From NCBI GenBank assembly GCA_025499705.1, contig JAFMVE010000007.1, forward strand, positions 108,506 through 172,505: a stretch of 64,000 bases of DNA, read 5' to 3'. The notes beneath the pieces are model-generated. The model ran no database searches. It had not been told where the DNA came from and was given only the letters and a program-made list of their open reading frames with translations. Source of the DNA: Carboxylicivirga caseinilyticus. Lineage in GTDB: Bacteria > Bacteroidota > Bacteroidia > Bacteroidales > Marinilabiliaceae. Made by a program: the position numbers and the translations under genes. Numbering within the stretch: the first letter of the stretch is position 1; every line of letters begins with the position of its first letter. Below are positions 1 to 8,980 of the stretch, in pieces.

Positions 1-1402
1 ATTCTCCCTGGTCAGCTAAAATAGTAGCAGCATCTCCCCAGCGGATTAAATCCTGGTAGCGAACATCCTCAAAACATAATTCTAATCGACGTTCCAGTTT
101 GATGGCATCCATGGTTGCTGTTTTGCTTGAAAGTTGAGCACGGCTACGAACCAAATTCAAATAAGTATCAGCCTTATCCTGTGAACCTGCCTGCAGATTT
201 GCTTCAGCTGCCATTAATAACACATCAGCATAACGCATAATTTGAGAGTTGGCATCCCATGCAAAACCATAACCAGCTGCAGGTACTTCATCAGAAGTAA
301 TTTTGCTTTTCCACCAGAAATAACCTTCGCCAATAATGGTAAGACCACTTTTTAAACCTACTCCCATCTCCTGAACCTGCTCATAGGTCTTCATGGTAAG
401 ATTCAAACGATATCCGTCTTCACCTTCCTCTTCAACAAAAGCATCATATAATCCTTCTTGTGGAGCACAAAATCCCCAACCCAGACTAGCTAATCCTATT
501 TCTGAAAGATCTTCATCAAAACGATCGGAACGCCAATGAATCATTAACTGATACATATTAAAGTTATTCCAAACGTTGTTTTCATCCACTACACGGTTTG
601 ACTCAAATAGTGACTCACAGTTGTTTTTATTACTAAAAGCTGTAATATCATCATAATCTCCATCATACAGGTCATATAATCCAGAACTGATTACTTCTTC
701 AAATACAGAAGCTGCAGCCGAATAATCTTCCTGATACAAATGAGCTTTACCCAATAAGGCTTGTGCAAATTGCTTTGTTACACGGTAAACTGAATTATCA
801 TCTACCCCTGACTTTTCTACCAGGTAACCTGATTCAATTGCATCTGTTAGATCTTGCTCTACAAATGCCCATAGTTCATCTACATCACCGTTTTCCATTG
901 AATATTCAGATGGTTCCAATGGATGATCAACCAAAGGAGGAGTTCCCCACATCGAAATCAAATCGATATAAGCAAAAGCTCTAAATACTTTAGCTTCAGC
1001 AATCATCTGTTTTTTAATATCTGAATCTGCCTCAATATAAGTCAGAACGATATTAGCATCATAAATAATACTGTAATAACTCTCAAAACATCCTGATAAA
1101 AAAGCATGCTCAGCTGTGAAAGTAAACTCATTCATTCTTTCCAGATCAGAATTATCACCACGATTTGCTCCTCCTGCCCAAACATCATCGGAACAAATGT
1201 TTTTCAAAAATTTGTAGTCATACTGCATGTCGCGCAACTCGCTGTATATTGCGGTTACTGCACCTTCGGCACTTTCATCTGAACCATAATACTCTTCCAG
1301 ACTTACAGAACCATTTTGTGTAATTTCCAATTCTTTTTCACAAGAGAGCATCCCCAACATTACTGATGCAACTGCTATATATTTGAATATTATTCTTTTC
1401 AT
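1..1402 (-). CDS. SusD/RagB-family nutrient-binding outer-membrane lipoprotein, cut by the window edge
   Basis: About 467 codons are visible; the C-terminus lies outside the window. The protein starts MKRIIFKYIAVASVMLGMLSC, a lipoprotein signal with the lipidated Cys at residue 21. The TPR-rich SusD fold is recognisable from segments such as KVFRAFAYIDLISMWG, AQALLGKAHLYQEDYSAA and, near the break, RRLELCFEDVRYQDLIRWGD, which is the typical C-terminal SusD region. SusD proteins cap a SusC channel on the cell surface and bind oligosaccharides. The matching SusC gene lies 24 bp upstream on the same strand, so the two form one operon. The substrate cannot be told from this part. The family call is firm; the product continues to the left. 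Confidence 0.93.
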   Translation of the reverse strand, partial: MKRIIFKYIAVASVMLGMLSCEKELEITQNGSVSLEEYYGSDESAEGAVTAIYSELRDMQYDYKFLKNICSDDVWAGGANRGDNSDLERMNEFTFTAEHAFLSGCFESYYSIIYDANIVLTYIEADSDIKKQMIAEAKVFRAFAYIDLISMWGTPPLVDHPLEPSEYSMENGDVDELWAFVEQDLTDAIESGYLVEKSGVDDNSVYRVTKQFAQALLGKAHLYQEDYSAAASVFEEVISSGLYDLYDGDYDDITAFSNKNNCESLFESNRVVDENNVWNNFNMYQLMIHWRSDRFDEDLSEIGLASLGWGFCAPQEGLYDAFVEEEGEDGYRLNLTMKTYEQVQEMGVGLKSGLTIIGEGYFWWKSKITSDEVPAAGYGFAWDANSQIMRYADVLLMAAEANLQAGSQDKADTYLNLVRSRAQLSSKTATMDAIKLERRLELCFEDVRYQDLIRWGDAATILADQGE

Positions 1403-1426
1403 GTCTATAAAAATTTAAATCATTGA

Positions 1427-4400
1427 TTAGAATGACACGTTAAGTCCAAATATTACTTTCTTCATTGATGGATAACTTCCTTTATCAACACCTAAAGAAC
1501 TACCCACTCCGGTAACTTCAGGATCGAAACCAATATAGTTTGTAAAAGTGAAGTAATCTTCAAGAGATCCGTAAATCCTAAGATTCTTAATACCTACTTT
1601 ATCTAGTAAAGATTTAGGAAGTGTATAACCCAACTGTAACTGCTTAATCTTAAAATAAGAACCATCAAATACTCCTGCTGAAGAAGCATAGTATTTATCC
1701 AGATCATTTGCCCCTGCACGAGGTGTAGTTCCAGTTGTATTGGTTTCTGTCCAGCGATTTTCTGTAAAATGCGTTAAACTGTTTACCGCATAATCGGTAC
1801 GGTTTAAACAAGCAAAAACATCATTACCTTGCGATCCTTGTCCGAATACAATTACATCAAATCCTTTATATTCAGCATTTAAAGTAATACCATAAGTAAA
1901 ATCCGGAATACCTTTTCCTAATTCAACTCTATCTTCTGCACTGATCACATCATCATCGTTTTGATCAACAAAAAGAGGATCTCCTGTTGCTTCATCAATA
2001 CCGGCAAATTCCCAACCATTAAAATACCAGGCTGGTTTACCCACTTCGAATCGAGTAATTGCAGCAGTTGTGTGATAGCTTGCTCCAGCAATATAAGGTA
2101 ATGACTGGTGAATATTGGTTACTTCGTTATGAACAGTTGATAAATTACCACGTATTCCATAAGAGAAATCACCTCTTCGGTCGTTCCAACCTAATTCAAA
2201 TTCAAATCCACTGTTTACAATATTACCTGCATTCATAGGCGAAGCACTGTTACCCACAATATATGAAGGTGTTACCCCCACCATAATTAAGTCTTTCGTC
2301 TTTTTATTAAAATAATCAACAGCAAGACTTAAGCGGCTATTCAATAAACGAGCATCGATACCGATGTTTGTTTGCTCATGCGTTTCCCACTTCAACTCTT
2401 CGTTACCAGTATAAGATGGTTTGTATCCAATGTTATAAGCAGCACTTGAACTATATGGATAACTTCCGGTACTGGCTACTGAAGTTAAATATGCCCAAGA
2501 TCCTAATCCGGCTAACGAACCATTTTGTCCCCAACTGGCACGTAGTTTCAAATGATCGATAAACTGAGAAGTAGATTCCATAAACGATTCTTTAGAGATT
2601 ACCCATCCCAAAGATCCTGCTGGGAAATAACCCCAACGATTTGCCTCTGGTAGATAAGAAGAATCGAAGGCATCAGCACGTAACGAAAACTGAGCTAAAT
2701 ACTTATCCTTATAATCGTAACTCAAACGACCGAAATAAGCATTTTGAGCTTCTAAATCAGGCTCTCCTCCAGAGATCGCTTGTACCGCCTCATCCATTGC
2801 ATAAGCAAAATAGTAGTAACGCTCATCATCCATTTGAACACCAAAAACATCTTCAGTACCATTTTTACTTCCAGAAACACCATACGAGCGAATCTTAGTA
2901 AAAGAGGTACCCAACATAGCTGTTAAATTATGCTGTCCAAAAGAACGAGTGTAGTTTGCAAAGTTTTCCCACTGAAGACGAGTATTGTTATAAGTTGAAG
3001 CACTCAAATTCATAAATAGTTGGTGTGCCATTGAATTGGCATAGTAGTCGTTATCATATCCATAACTTTCCGACATTCCCAACAAATATGAAATACGAGA
3101 AGTAATCACTAATCCATTAGTTGGTTTAATATTTAAGTAAGCAGTACCGTTAACATTAAAACCAGAGCTTTCTGAATAAGATCTGTCCCTCATAATTAAA
3201 GGGTTAATATTTTCGCTGGTTACATAAGGAGAAACACTATAGTAGTTACCGTTTCCATCACTTAGCAACTCTCCAACCCCTGTTTCACGATAATTAGCCA
3301 AAGCAGCAGCCATATCATCGGTCATGTTATCTTCAGTATATGTTACAGGAGTCATAGGATCTAACTGCAGTGTACTAAGGATAAGTGAGCCATACTCAGA
3401 ACCTTCCGATACAGAGCGCGACTTGTAATATTCGATCTGATTATTAGATCCAACTTCCAACCAAGGTTTAACATTATAGCTACCATTGATCATACCTGTA
3501 TATCTTTTATATACATCGGCATCACCTACTACCATACCATCATTATCCAACATACTTCCTGATAAATAGTAATTTCCTTTTTCGTTACCTCCCTGGAAAT
3601 TAATACTATGACGTTGCATTACTGATGGTCTGAAAATTTCTTCAATCCAATTAGTGTTTTGTTCAAAATCCCAGTACTTATACACCAAGTCCATGCTAAA
3701 CTTATCAGCAGCCGTAAAATAATCGATGTATTGTTCTGAGTTCATTACATGAGGCATTTTACCAATACTTTGCGATGTGTATTGATAATCGTAAGTAATA
3801 GTACCTGTTCCTTTTTTACCTTTTTTGGTAGTAATAAGGATTACACCATTACCAGCCTGAGCACCATAGATAGCAGCTGATGCAGCATCTTTAAGAATTT
3901 CCATATTCTCGATATCATTTGGTTCGATACCGGAAATAGAAGATGCAACACGTCCGTCTACTACATAAAGCGGAGTTCCACCATTGTTGGAGTTTACACC
4001 CCTGATGCGAATTGTTGGAGAACTACCCGGAGCACCTGATGATGAATAAACCTGTACACCAGAAGCTTTTCCTGCAAGAGCCTGCAATGGGTTGCTAATA
4101 GTACGGTTTTCCATATCTTCCGATTTAACCTGAGCTACAGCTCCTGTTAAACTACTCTTTTTCTGAACACCATATCCGATAACAACAACTTCGTCGATAT
4201 CCTGAAGCTCAGATTGTAAAGTAACATTAAACGTTGTTTTGCCAGCAACGGTTAATTCTACTTCCTGCATTCCAATAAATGATACTCTTAAAATTCCATC
4301 TTCAGGAACATCATTTAATTGAAACTTACCATCCATGTCGGTAACTGTACCAATTGTTGAACCTTTAACAATAATAGTTACACCTGGTATAGGTGCACCA

Positions 4401-4630
4401 TCCTGATCAACAACAGTACCGTTTACTGTCTTTCCGTCTTGTTGGTTTGTTAGATCCGAAAAATTGTCAGAGTTTTCAGAAACTCTATAACCATCTCCTT
4501 CATTTGTTTGATTAGTCTCTGCCTGAAGTTGAATCGCAACAGACAGTCCGAATATTAAACAAACTGTTTTTAGATTGTTTACTTTTCTTGGCCAAAGCCT
4601 GGAGAAAGTACCTAACCACTTTTTTTTCAT
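1427..4630 (-). CDS. SusC/RagA-family TonB-dependent outer-membrane transporter
   Basis: The 1067-residue protein has the usual SusC plan. There is a signal sequence with an unusually long N-terminus, then a carboxypeptidase-regulatory-like domain (about residues 68-140, NGTVVDQDGAPIPGVTIIV), a TonB-box-like segment (EVVVIGYGVQKKSSLTGAV), a plug domain (about 150-270, with ILKDAASAAIYGAQAGNGVI) and a 22-strand-type barrel that ends in an aromatic residue (GLNVSF). Such proteins import oligosaccharides across the outer membrane using TonB energy. It pairs with the SusD gene 24 bp downstream. It belongs to a different locus from the second SusC/SusD pair at 27848-32980, from which it is separated by pckA and many hydrolase genes. 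No regulator for this pair is visible here. Confidence 0.95.
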   Translation of the reverse strand: MKKKWLGTFSRLWPRKVNNLKTVCLIFGLSVAIQLQAETNQTNEGDGYRVSENSDNFSDLTNQQDGKTVNGTVVDQDGAPIPGVTIIVKGSTIGTVTDMDGKFQLNDVPEDGILRVSFIGMQEVELTVAGKTTFNVTLQSELQDIDEVVVIGYGVQKKSSLTGAVAQVKSEDMENRTISNPLQALAGKASGVQVYSSSGAPGSSPTIRIRGVNSNNGGTPLYVVDGRVASSISGIEPNDIENMEILKDAASAAIYGAQAGNGVILITTKKGKKGTGTITYDYQYTSQSIGKMPHVMNSEQYIDYFTAADKFSMDLVYKYWDFEQNTNWIEEIFRPSVMQRHSINFQGGNEKGNYYLSGSMLDNDGMVVGDADVYKRYTGMINGSYNVKPWLEVGSNNQIEYYKSRSVSEGSEYGSLILSTLQLDPMTPVTYTEDNMTDDMAAALANYRETGVGELLSDGNGNYYSVSPYVTSENINPLIMRDRSYSESSGFNVNGTAYLNIKPTNGLVITSRISYLLGMSESYGYDNDYYANSMAHQLFMNLSASTYNNTRLQWENFANYTRSFGQHNLTAMLGTSFTKIRSYGVSGSKNGTEDVFGVQMDDERYYYFAYAMDEAVQAISGGEPDLEAQNAYFGRLSYDYKDKYLAQFSLRADAFDSSYLPEANRWGYFPAGSLGWVISKESFMESTSQFIDHLKLRASWGQNGSLAGLGSWAYLTSVASTGSYPYSSSAAYNIGYKPSYTGNEELKWETHEQTNIGIDARLLNSRLSLAVDYFNKKTKDLIMVGVTPSYIVGNSASPMNAGNIVNSGFEFELGWNDRRGDFSYGIRGNLSTVHNEVTNIHQSLPYIAGASYHTTAAITRFEVGKPAWYFNGWEFAGIDEATGDPLFVDQNDDDVISAEDRVELGKGIPDFTYGITLNAEYKGFDVIVFGQGSQGNDVFACLNRTDYAVNSLTHFTENRWTETNTTGTTPRAGANDLDKYYASSAGVFDGSYFKIKQLQLGYTLPKSLLDKVGIKNLRIYGSLEDYFTFTNYIGFDPEVTGVGSSLGVDKGSYPSMKKVIFGLNVSF

Positions 4631-4678
4631 AAATTTGCAGATTGTAGTTAACTAATAAAAGGATTCTATTCTTTTCCG

Positions 4679-4698
4679 GGGAAGGGCCTAATCTTCCC
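4679..4698 (-). promoter_or_regulatory. Hairpin in the putative susC leader
   Basis: GGGAAG (4679-4684) and CTTCCC (4693-4698) form a perfect 6-bp stem with an 8-nt loop, about 50-70 nt before the susC start. Read on the plus strand it is followed by TTTTTTT (4701-4707), but no plus-strand gene precedes it. Its place therefore fits a 5' leader structure or a stop for antisense transcripts. The stem is short and the function is unproven. Confidence 0.3.
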
Positions 4699-4802
4699 TG
4701 TTTTTTTATTCTTCTAATATTTAATCATATGTTATTTTGCATTTTTTGGATTTTCTATCACACTAAATATTTTTTCAATATTTTCATTGCGTTATATTGA
4801 CA

Positions 4803-4810
4803 CAAAGCTA
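4803..4810 (-). promoter_or_regulatory. Candidate -7 box for the susC-susD operon
   Basis: The minus strand reads TAGCTTTG, a full match to the Bacteroidota TAnnTTTG element. It would give a leader of about 165 nt before susC, which is normal for such genes. No convincing TTTG -33 element lies at the usual distance, so the call rests on the -7 box alone. Confidence 0.33.
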
Positions 4811-5199
4811 ATAAAATAATTAACAATTTTTCACGTTCGCAGTTTTTTTTGAATGATTTACTCTTATTGTATTGATTTAGTGATTTTTAAAATTTCATGA
4901 TTTTTTACACTTTTCCACAGCAGATCTCACTCTTTCAATATTATTATTACATCTACTCTACCAATCAATCAGTTTATAACTAAAAATAGTTTAAAAATAT
5001 CCTCCTAAAAATGAATGATTTTCAATGAAAAATGAATAAATTGAAAGAGTACACCGGTTTCCTGATTATTGACTTATTGAATTTTTATTTTTTCGACCTT
5101 CTGAATTATTCCACATGAATTCAGCGCTCTACCTGAAAAAGGCAGAAAAACCTTTTTATTTTAAATTAATTAAACCAGTTAACACTAAACTTCATTTTT

Positions 5200-6828
5200 A
5201 TGGAAACATTAAAATCTGCAATTAATCTGCAACAATATGGTATTAATGATGTCCAGGAAATTCTCTACAATCCCTCTTATGAAGAATTATATCAAGAGGA
5301 AATGAATTCAGATTTAGAAGGCTATGAAAAGGGACAGCTTACTGAATTTGACAGCGTCAATGTAATGACAGGAAGATTTACCGGACGATCGCCCAAAGAC
5401 AAATATATTGTATATGATGATACAACTAAAGACACCATTTGGTGGACTTCAGAACATGCTCCGAATGATAACAAACCCCTGTCACCTAGAATATGGAAAG
5501 AACTTAAAGATGAAGTTTGTGAAGATTTGTCGGGCAGAAAGCTTTATGTTACAGATGCCTTTTGTGGAGCTAATATCAATACTCGTTTAAAAGTAAGATT
5601 TATCACCGAAGTGGCCTGGCAGGCACATTTTGTAAAAAACATGTTTATCCGCCCAACCAAGGAGGAATTATATAATTATGGAGAACCCGATTTCGTTGTT
5701 CTCAATGCTTCTAAGATGACTGATTATAAATGGAAGGAACACAATCTACATTCTGAAGTATTTACTGTTTTTAACCTCACTGAAAGAGTTCAGCTAATAG
5801 GTGGAACATGGTATGGTGGCGAAATGAAAAAAGGAATATTTGCCATGATGAACTATTACCTTCCCCTGAAAGGAATTGCCGCAATGCATTGTTCGGCCAA
5901 CAAAGGTAAAGAGGGTGATGTTGCCATATTCTTTGGTTTATCTGGCACAGGAAAAACAACTCTATCAACAGATCCACACCGAATGCTTATTGGCGATGAT
6001 GAACATGGTTGGGATGATGAAGGCATATTTAATTTCGAAGGTGGATGCTATGCCAAAACGATTGATTTAAATGAAGATAGTGAGCCTGACATTTACCATG
6101 CGATAAAAAGAAATGCTTTATTGGAGAATGTTAGCGTCTCTGAGGATGGTTTAGTTGATTTTCACGATCGATCGATTACAGAAAACACCCGCGTTTCGTA
6201 CCCTATCTACCACATTAACAACATTGTTAAACCTGTTTCAAAAGCGGGCCATGCCAACAAAGTAATATTCTTAACAGCTGATGCATTTGGTGTTATGCCA
6301 CCGGTCTCCATACTTAATCCGGAACAAACCCAATACCATTTTCTTTCTGGTTTTACAGCCAAGCTGGCTGGAACTGAATTGGGAGTAACAGAACCTGTTC
6401 CCACTTTTTCAGCTTGTTTCGGAGAAGCTTTTCTTTCTCTTCATCCAACAAAATATGGTGAAGAGTTGGTTAAGAAAATGAAAAACCATAATGCAAAGGC
6501 ATATCTGGTTAATACCGGCTGGAACGGATCGGGTAAAAGAATTTCAATTAAAGATACCAGAGCCATTATTGATGCAATTTTAGATGACTCAATCGAAAAG
6601 GCTGACACAAAGACAATTCCGATTTTCAATCTGGAAGTCCCTGTATTTCTGCATGATGTAGACCCACATATTATGGATCCAAGAGATACTTATTCTAATC
6701 CGGAAGTATGGACAGAGAAAGCAACAAACCTTGCAGAAAAATTCATCCGTAACTTTAAGAAATATACAGATACAAAATTGGGTAAAGAACTTGAACAAGC
6801 CGGGCCTAAGATTCATCAAAAAGCTTAG
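5200..6828 (+). CDS. pckA: Phosphoenolpyruvate carboxykinase (ATP)
   Basis: This 542-residue cytoplasmic enzyme interconverts oxaloacetate plus ATP with phosphoenolpyruvate, CO2 and ADP. It is the gluconeogenic entry step and, in many anaerobic Bacteroidota, also serves CO2 fixation on the way to succinate. The length is normal for the ATP-dependent family. Diagnostic motifs are the N-terminal [10 protein letters not shown], the kinase-type P-loop [11 protein letters not shown] with Lys252, and the metal-binding GDDEHGWDD (from Gly265). The ATG follows an AT-rich leader. The gene stands alone, divergent from susC, and ends at a strong hairpin (6854-6893) shared with the convergent GH42 gene. 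It separates two carbohydrate loci but is itself central metabolism. Confidence 0.97.
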   Translation: METLKSAINLQQYGINDVQEILYNPSYEELYQEEMNSDLEGYEKGQLTEFDSVNVMTGRFTGRSPKDKYIVYDDTTKDTIWWTSEHAPNDNKPLSPRIWKELKDEVCEDLSGRKLYVTDAFCGANINTRLKVRFITEVAWQAHFVKNMFIRPTKEELYNYGEPDFVVLNASKMTDYKWKEHNLHSEVFTVFNLTERVQLIGGTWYGGEMKKGIFAMMNYYLPLKGIAAMHCSANKGKEGDVAIFFGLSGTGKTTLSTDPHRMLIGDDEHGWDDEGIFNFEGGCYAKTIDLNEDSEPDIYHAIKRNALLENVSVSEDGLVDFHDRSITENTRVSYPIYHINNIVKPVSKAGHANKVIFLTADAFGVMPPVSILNPEQTQYHFLSGFTAKLAGTELGVTEPVPTFSACFGEAFLSLHPTKYGEELVKKMKNHNAKAYLVNTGWNGSGKRISIKDTRAIIDAILDDSIEKADTKTIPIFNLEVPVFLHDVDPHIMDPRDTYSNPEVWTEKATNLAEKFIRNFKKYTDTKLGKELEQAGPKIHQKA

Positions 6829-6853
6829 TTCAAAGAGACTATAAATTAATTTC

Positions 6854-6893
6854 AAAAGACAGGTTTACTTCTAACAAAATAAACCTGTCTTTT
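6854..6893. terminator. Bidirectional intrinsic terminator between pckA and the GH42 gene
   Basis: AAAAGACAGGTTTA (6854-6867) and TAAACCTGTCTTTT (6880-6893) form a perfect 14-bp stem with a 12-nt loop. It has T-rich ends on both strands. It lies 25 bp after the pckA stop and just past the GH42 stop, so it can serve both convergent genes. Confidence 0.85.
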
Positions 6894-6898
6894 ATCTT

Positions 6899-8977
6899 TT
6901 ATTCAATCCAAACGGTTACGCCGGCTGGTTGTAACACCTTTTCTCCAATCAAAATGGTTGCCTTGTTATCCAGATTCAACTCATAATCTGTTGATGAATA
7001 ATTAACAGCTACCCAAAAGCCATCGCGATACTGAACAAATACTCCTTCAGGATAATTTTCTACACCTATATCATTAGCATTGAAAGCACTCTTAATAATA
7101 TCTTTTTCCAACTGACCATCTGTTGATTCAACACCCACATACCAAACAGTACCTTTTCCGATTTTATTTTTTAGCACACATGCCGTTCCTTTGTAGAACT
7201 GATCTTTGTATGAAGCCAACACTTCGGTATCCTTGTAAGGTTTAATCAGATCACCCCACGAACTCCAATGATAGGTTTTATCGTTCATTACAATGTTTCC
7301 CGATTTACCTCCGGGCAACATATCAAATTGCTCAATTTCTCCGCCAATCAAATCATTCATGATACCGGAGAGATTACTTTCCCATAAATGAGCATTTTTA
7401 TCTTTGGCCCCGGTTCTTGTGGAAACAATCAGATTACCCCCATTCTCAACATATTTCTTCCACTTTGCAACCAAAGCTTCATCAACCATTTCGTAAGCAG
7501 GCACTACAATAAAATGATAGTCTTCAAAATTATCTTCTTCGGTGATAAACTCAACCGGCGCACCCAATGAATGCAGAATCTGCTGATAACGTTGCATATG
7601 CCCCCAGGTATTCCATTGATATGTCTGACACTGACGATCCAGATTCCACAAATTATCAAATGACCACATCAACCCTGTTTTACGCTTTGCCAATTTCTCA
7701 GGTGTTTTGGCTTTCTCTGAGTAATCTTTTCTTAGTTGATTTATTTCATTGATAACCTGTACATATTCCTTTCCACCTTGACTTAAGGTAATGCCGTCAG
7801 TAGTTACAATACCATGATGGTATTGCTCAGATCCATATAAAACCTGACGATAGCGATACGTGCAGGCAAACGAACTGCCTCCAGCAAAGCAATGCCACAA
7901 CCACATTCTTACCGTTCCCGGTTGAAGCAGTGAATTATGATTGGCCCAGTTAACCTGCCCCGGTTGCAACTCCATCACGCCAGTTAAACCATCTACAGAC
8001 TTGTAATAATCATTAGCATACATCAAAACCGAATAATCTCCCAACCTGAATCCCAGATCGCCCAGATTACTGCTTCCATAATTCGGATAAGCTGTAAATG
8101 AAGCAAAATCCATTTTTGTGCTTCTTCGGGGATCTGTTTGTCCACCTTTTGCAACATAATTGGTTGTGATATACTGTGATGGAACGATGTACTTTCTCAA
8201 CTCTTCGGCCTGAAAATCCAGAAAAGCAGCTTGTGTGTCAGCGGTAAATCGTTTATAATCCAGTATGGCTATTGGATTTGTCCCCCACCATCCTACGGAA
8301 GTGGCATTGTAAATATGCACCTCATCAAACGATGCAAATAACTGACTCCAGAATCGAGTACCCCAAGCCTGATTTAAAGCTTCAATAGTTGTATATTTCT
8401 TTTGCAACCACTTTATAAAAGCCTTTTGAGCCGATGGACTGTAATCTTCCTTGGCCTCTGGTTCATTATCAATCTGCCAGCCAATTACTGTTTTGTTTTT
8501 ACCATATCGTTTGGCCATTATGGCGACGATCAGTTGTGTTTTTTCTAAAAAAACCGGATTTGACAACGACATATTGGCACGTGTTCCATGTTGTTCGCGC
8601 TGATAGTTAGCATCCATCAGATATATTTCGGGATATTTGATGCCCATCCAGACAGGAGGACAAGGAGTTGGTGTGCCCAAAATAACCTTCAACTTATATT
8701 TTTTAGCCAGCTCAATGACTTTATCCAACCAGGCAAAATCATAAACACCTTCCTCAGGTTCCATCATAGCCCAGGCAAATTCAGCCATATGGATAAATTC
8801 AAATCCATGATTGGCAATGTTTTTAATATCCCGGTCCCATTGATCAGGATTCCAGTGCTCAGGATAATAATATACCCCGACAGACATTAAATCTTTCTTC
8901 TTAAAAAATTCTTGTGCATTGGTACTTAATGAAATTATAGCTACCAACGACAGAAATAAAATCTTTCTAAAATTCAT
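6899..8977 (-). CDS. GH42 beta-galactosidase, secreted
   Basis: The 692-residue protein has a signal peptide (MNFRKILFLSLVAIISLSTNAQ) followed by the GH42 TIM barrel (VGVYYYPEHWNPDQWDRDI, FAWAMMEPEEGVYDF). The retaining catalytic pair is visible: acid/base Glu172 in GWQIDNEPE and nucleophile Glu336 in GVMELQPGQVNW. A trimerisation-like domain follows (about 400-610). The family removes terminal beta-D-galactose from oligosaccharides; some members act on galactan or arabinogalactan fragments. The signal peptide suggests the periplasm. It is the last gene of the GH31-GH3-GH42 block, starting 3 bp after the GH3 stop, so translation is probably coupled. The exact galactoside linkage cannot be read from sequence. 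Confidence 0.92.
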   Translation of the reverse strand: MNFRKILFLSLVAIISLSTNAQEFFKKKDLMSVGVYYYPEHWNPDQWDRDIKNIANHGFEFIHMAEFAWAMMEPEEGVYDFAWLDKVIELAKKYKLKVILGTPTPCPPVWMGIKYPEIYLMDANYQREQHGTRANMSLSNPVFLEKTQLIVAIMAKRYGKNKTVIGWQIDNEPEAKEDYSPSAQKAFIKWLQKKYTTIEALNQAWGTRFWSQLFASFDEVHIYNATSVGWWGTNPIAILDYKRFTADTQAAFLDFQAEELRKYIVPSQYITTNYVAKGGQTDPRRSTKMDFASFTAYPNYGSSNLGDLGFRLGDYSVLMYANDYYKSVDGLTGVMELQPGQVNWANHNSLLQPGTVRMWLWHCFAGGSSFACTYRYRQVLYGSEQYHHGIVTTDGITLSQGGKEYVQVINEINQLRKDYSEKAKTPEKLAKRKTGLMWSFDNLWNLDRQCQTYQWNTWGHMQRYQQILHSLGAPVEFITEEDNFEDYHFIVVPAYEMVDEALVAKWKKYVENGGNLIVSTRTGAKDKNAHLWESNLSGIMNDLIGGEIEQFDMLPGGKSGNIVMNDKTYHWSSWGDLIKPYKDTEVLASYKDQFYKGTACVLKNKIGKGTVWYVGVESTDGQLEKDIIKSAFNANDIGVENYPEGVFVQYRDGFWVAVNYSSTDYELNLDNKATILIGEKVLQPAGVTVWIE

Positions 8978-8980
8978 ATC

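Larger units (their letters stand above)
4631..5199. other. 569-bp divergent intergenic region between susC and pckA
   Basis: No gene is supported here. The stretch is AT-rich and must hold the promoters of the leftward susC and the rightward pckA. On the minus strand a TAGCTTTG box (4803-4810) and a hairpin (4679-4698) are visible and listed separately. For pckA I found no exact TAnnTTTG element; nearby T-rich strings lack the final G. Confidence 0.6.

Noticed and set aside
763..984. Open frame on the plus strand inside the susD gene
   Set aside because: It is antisense to a well-supported SusD reading frame and has no motif or start context.
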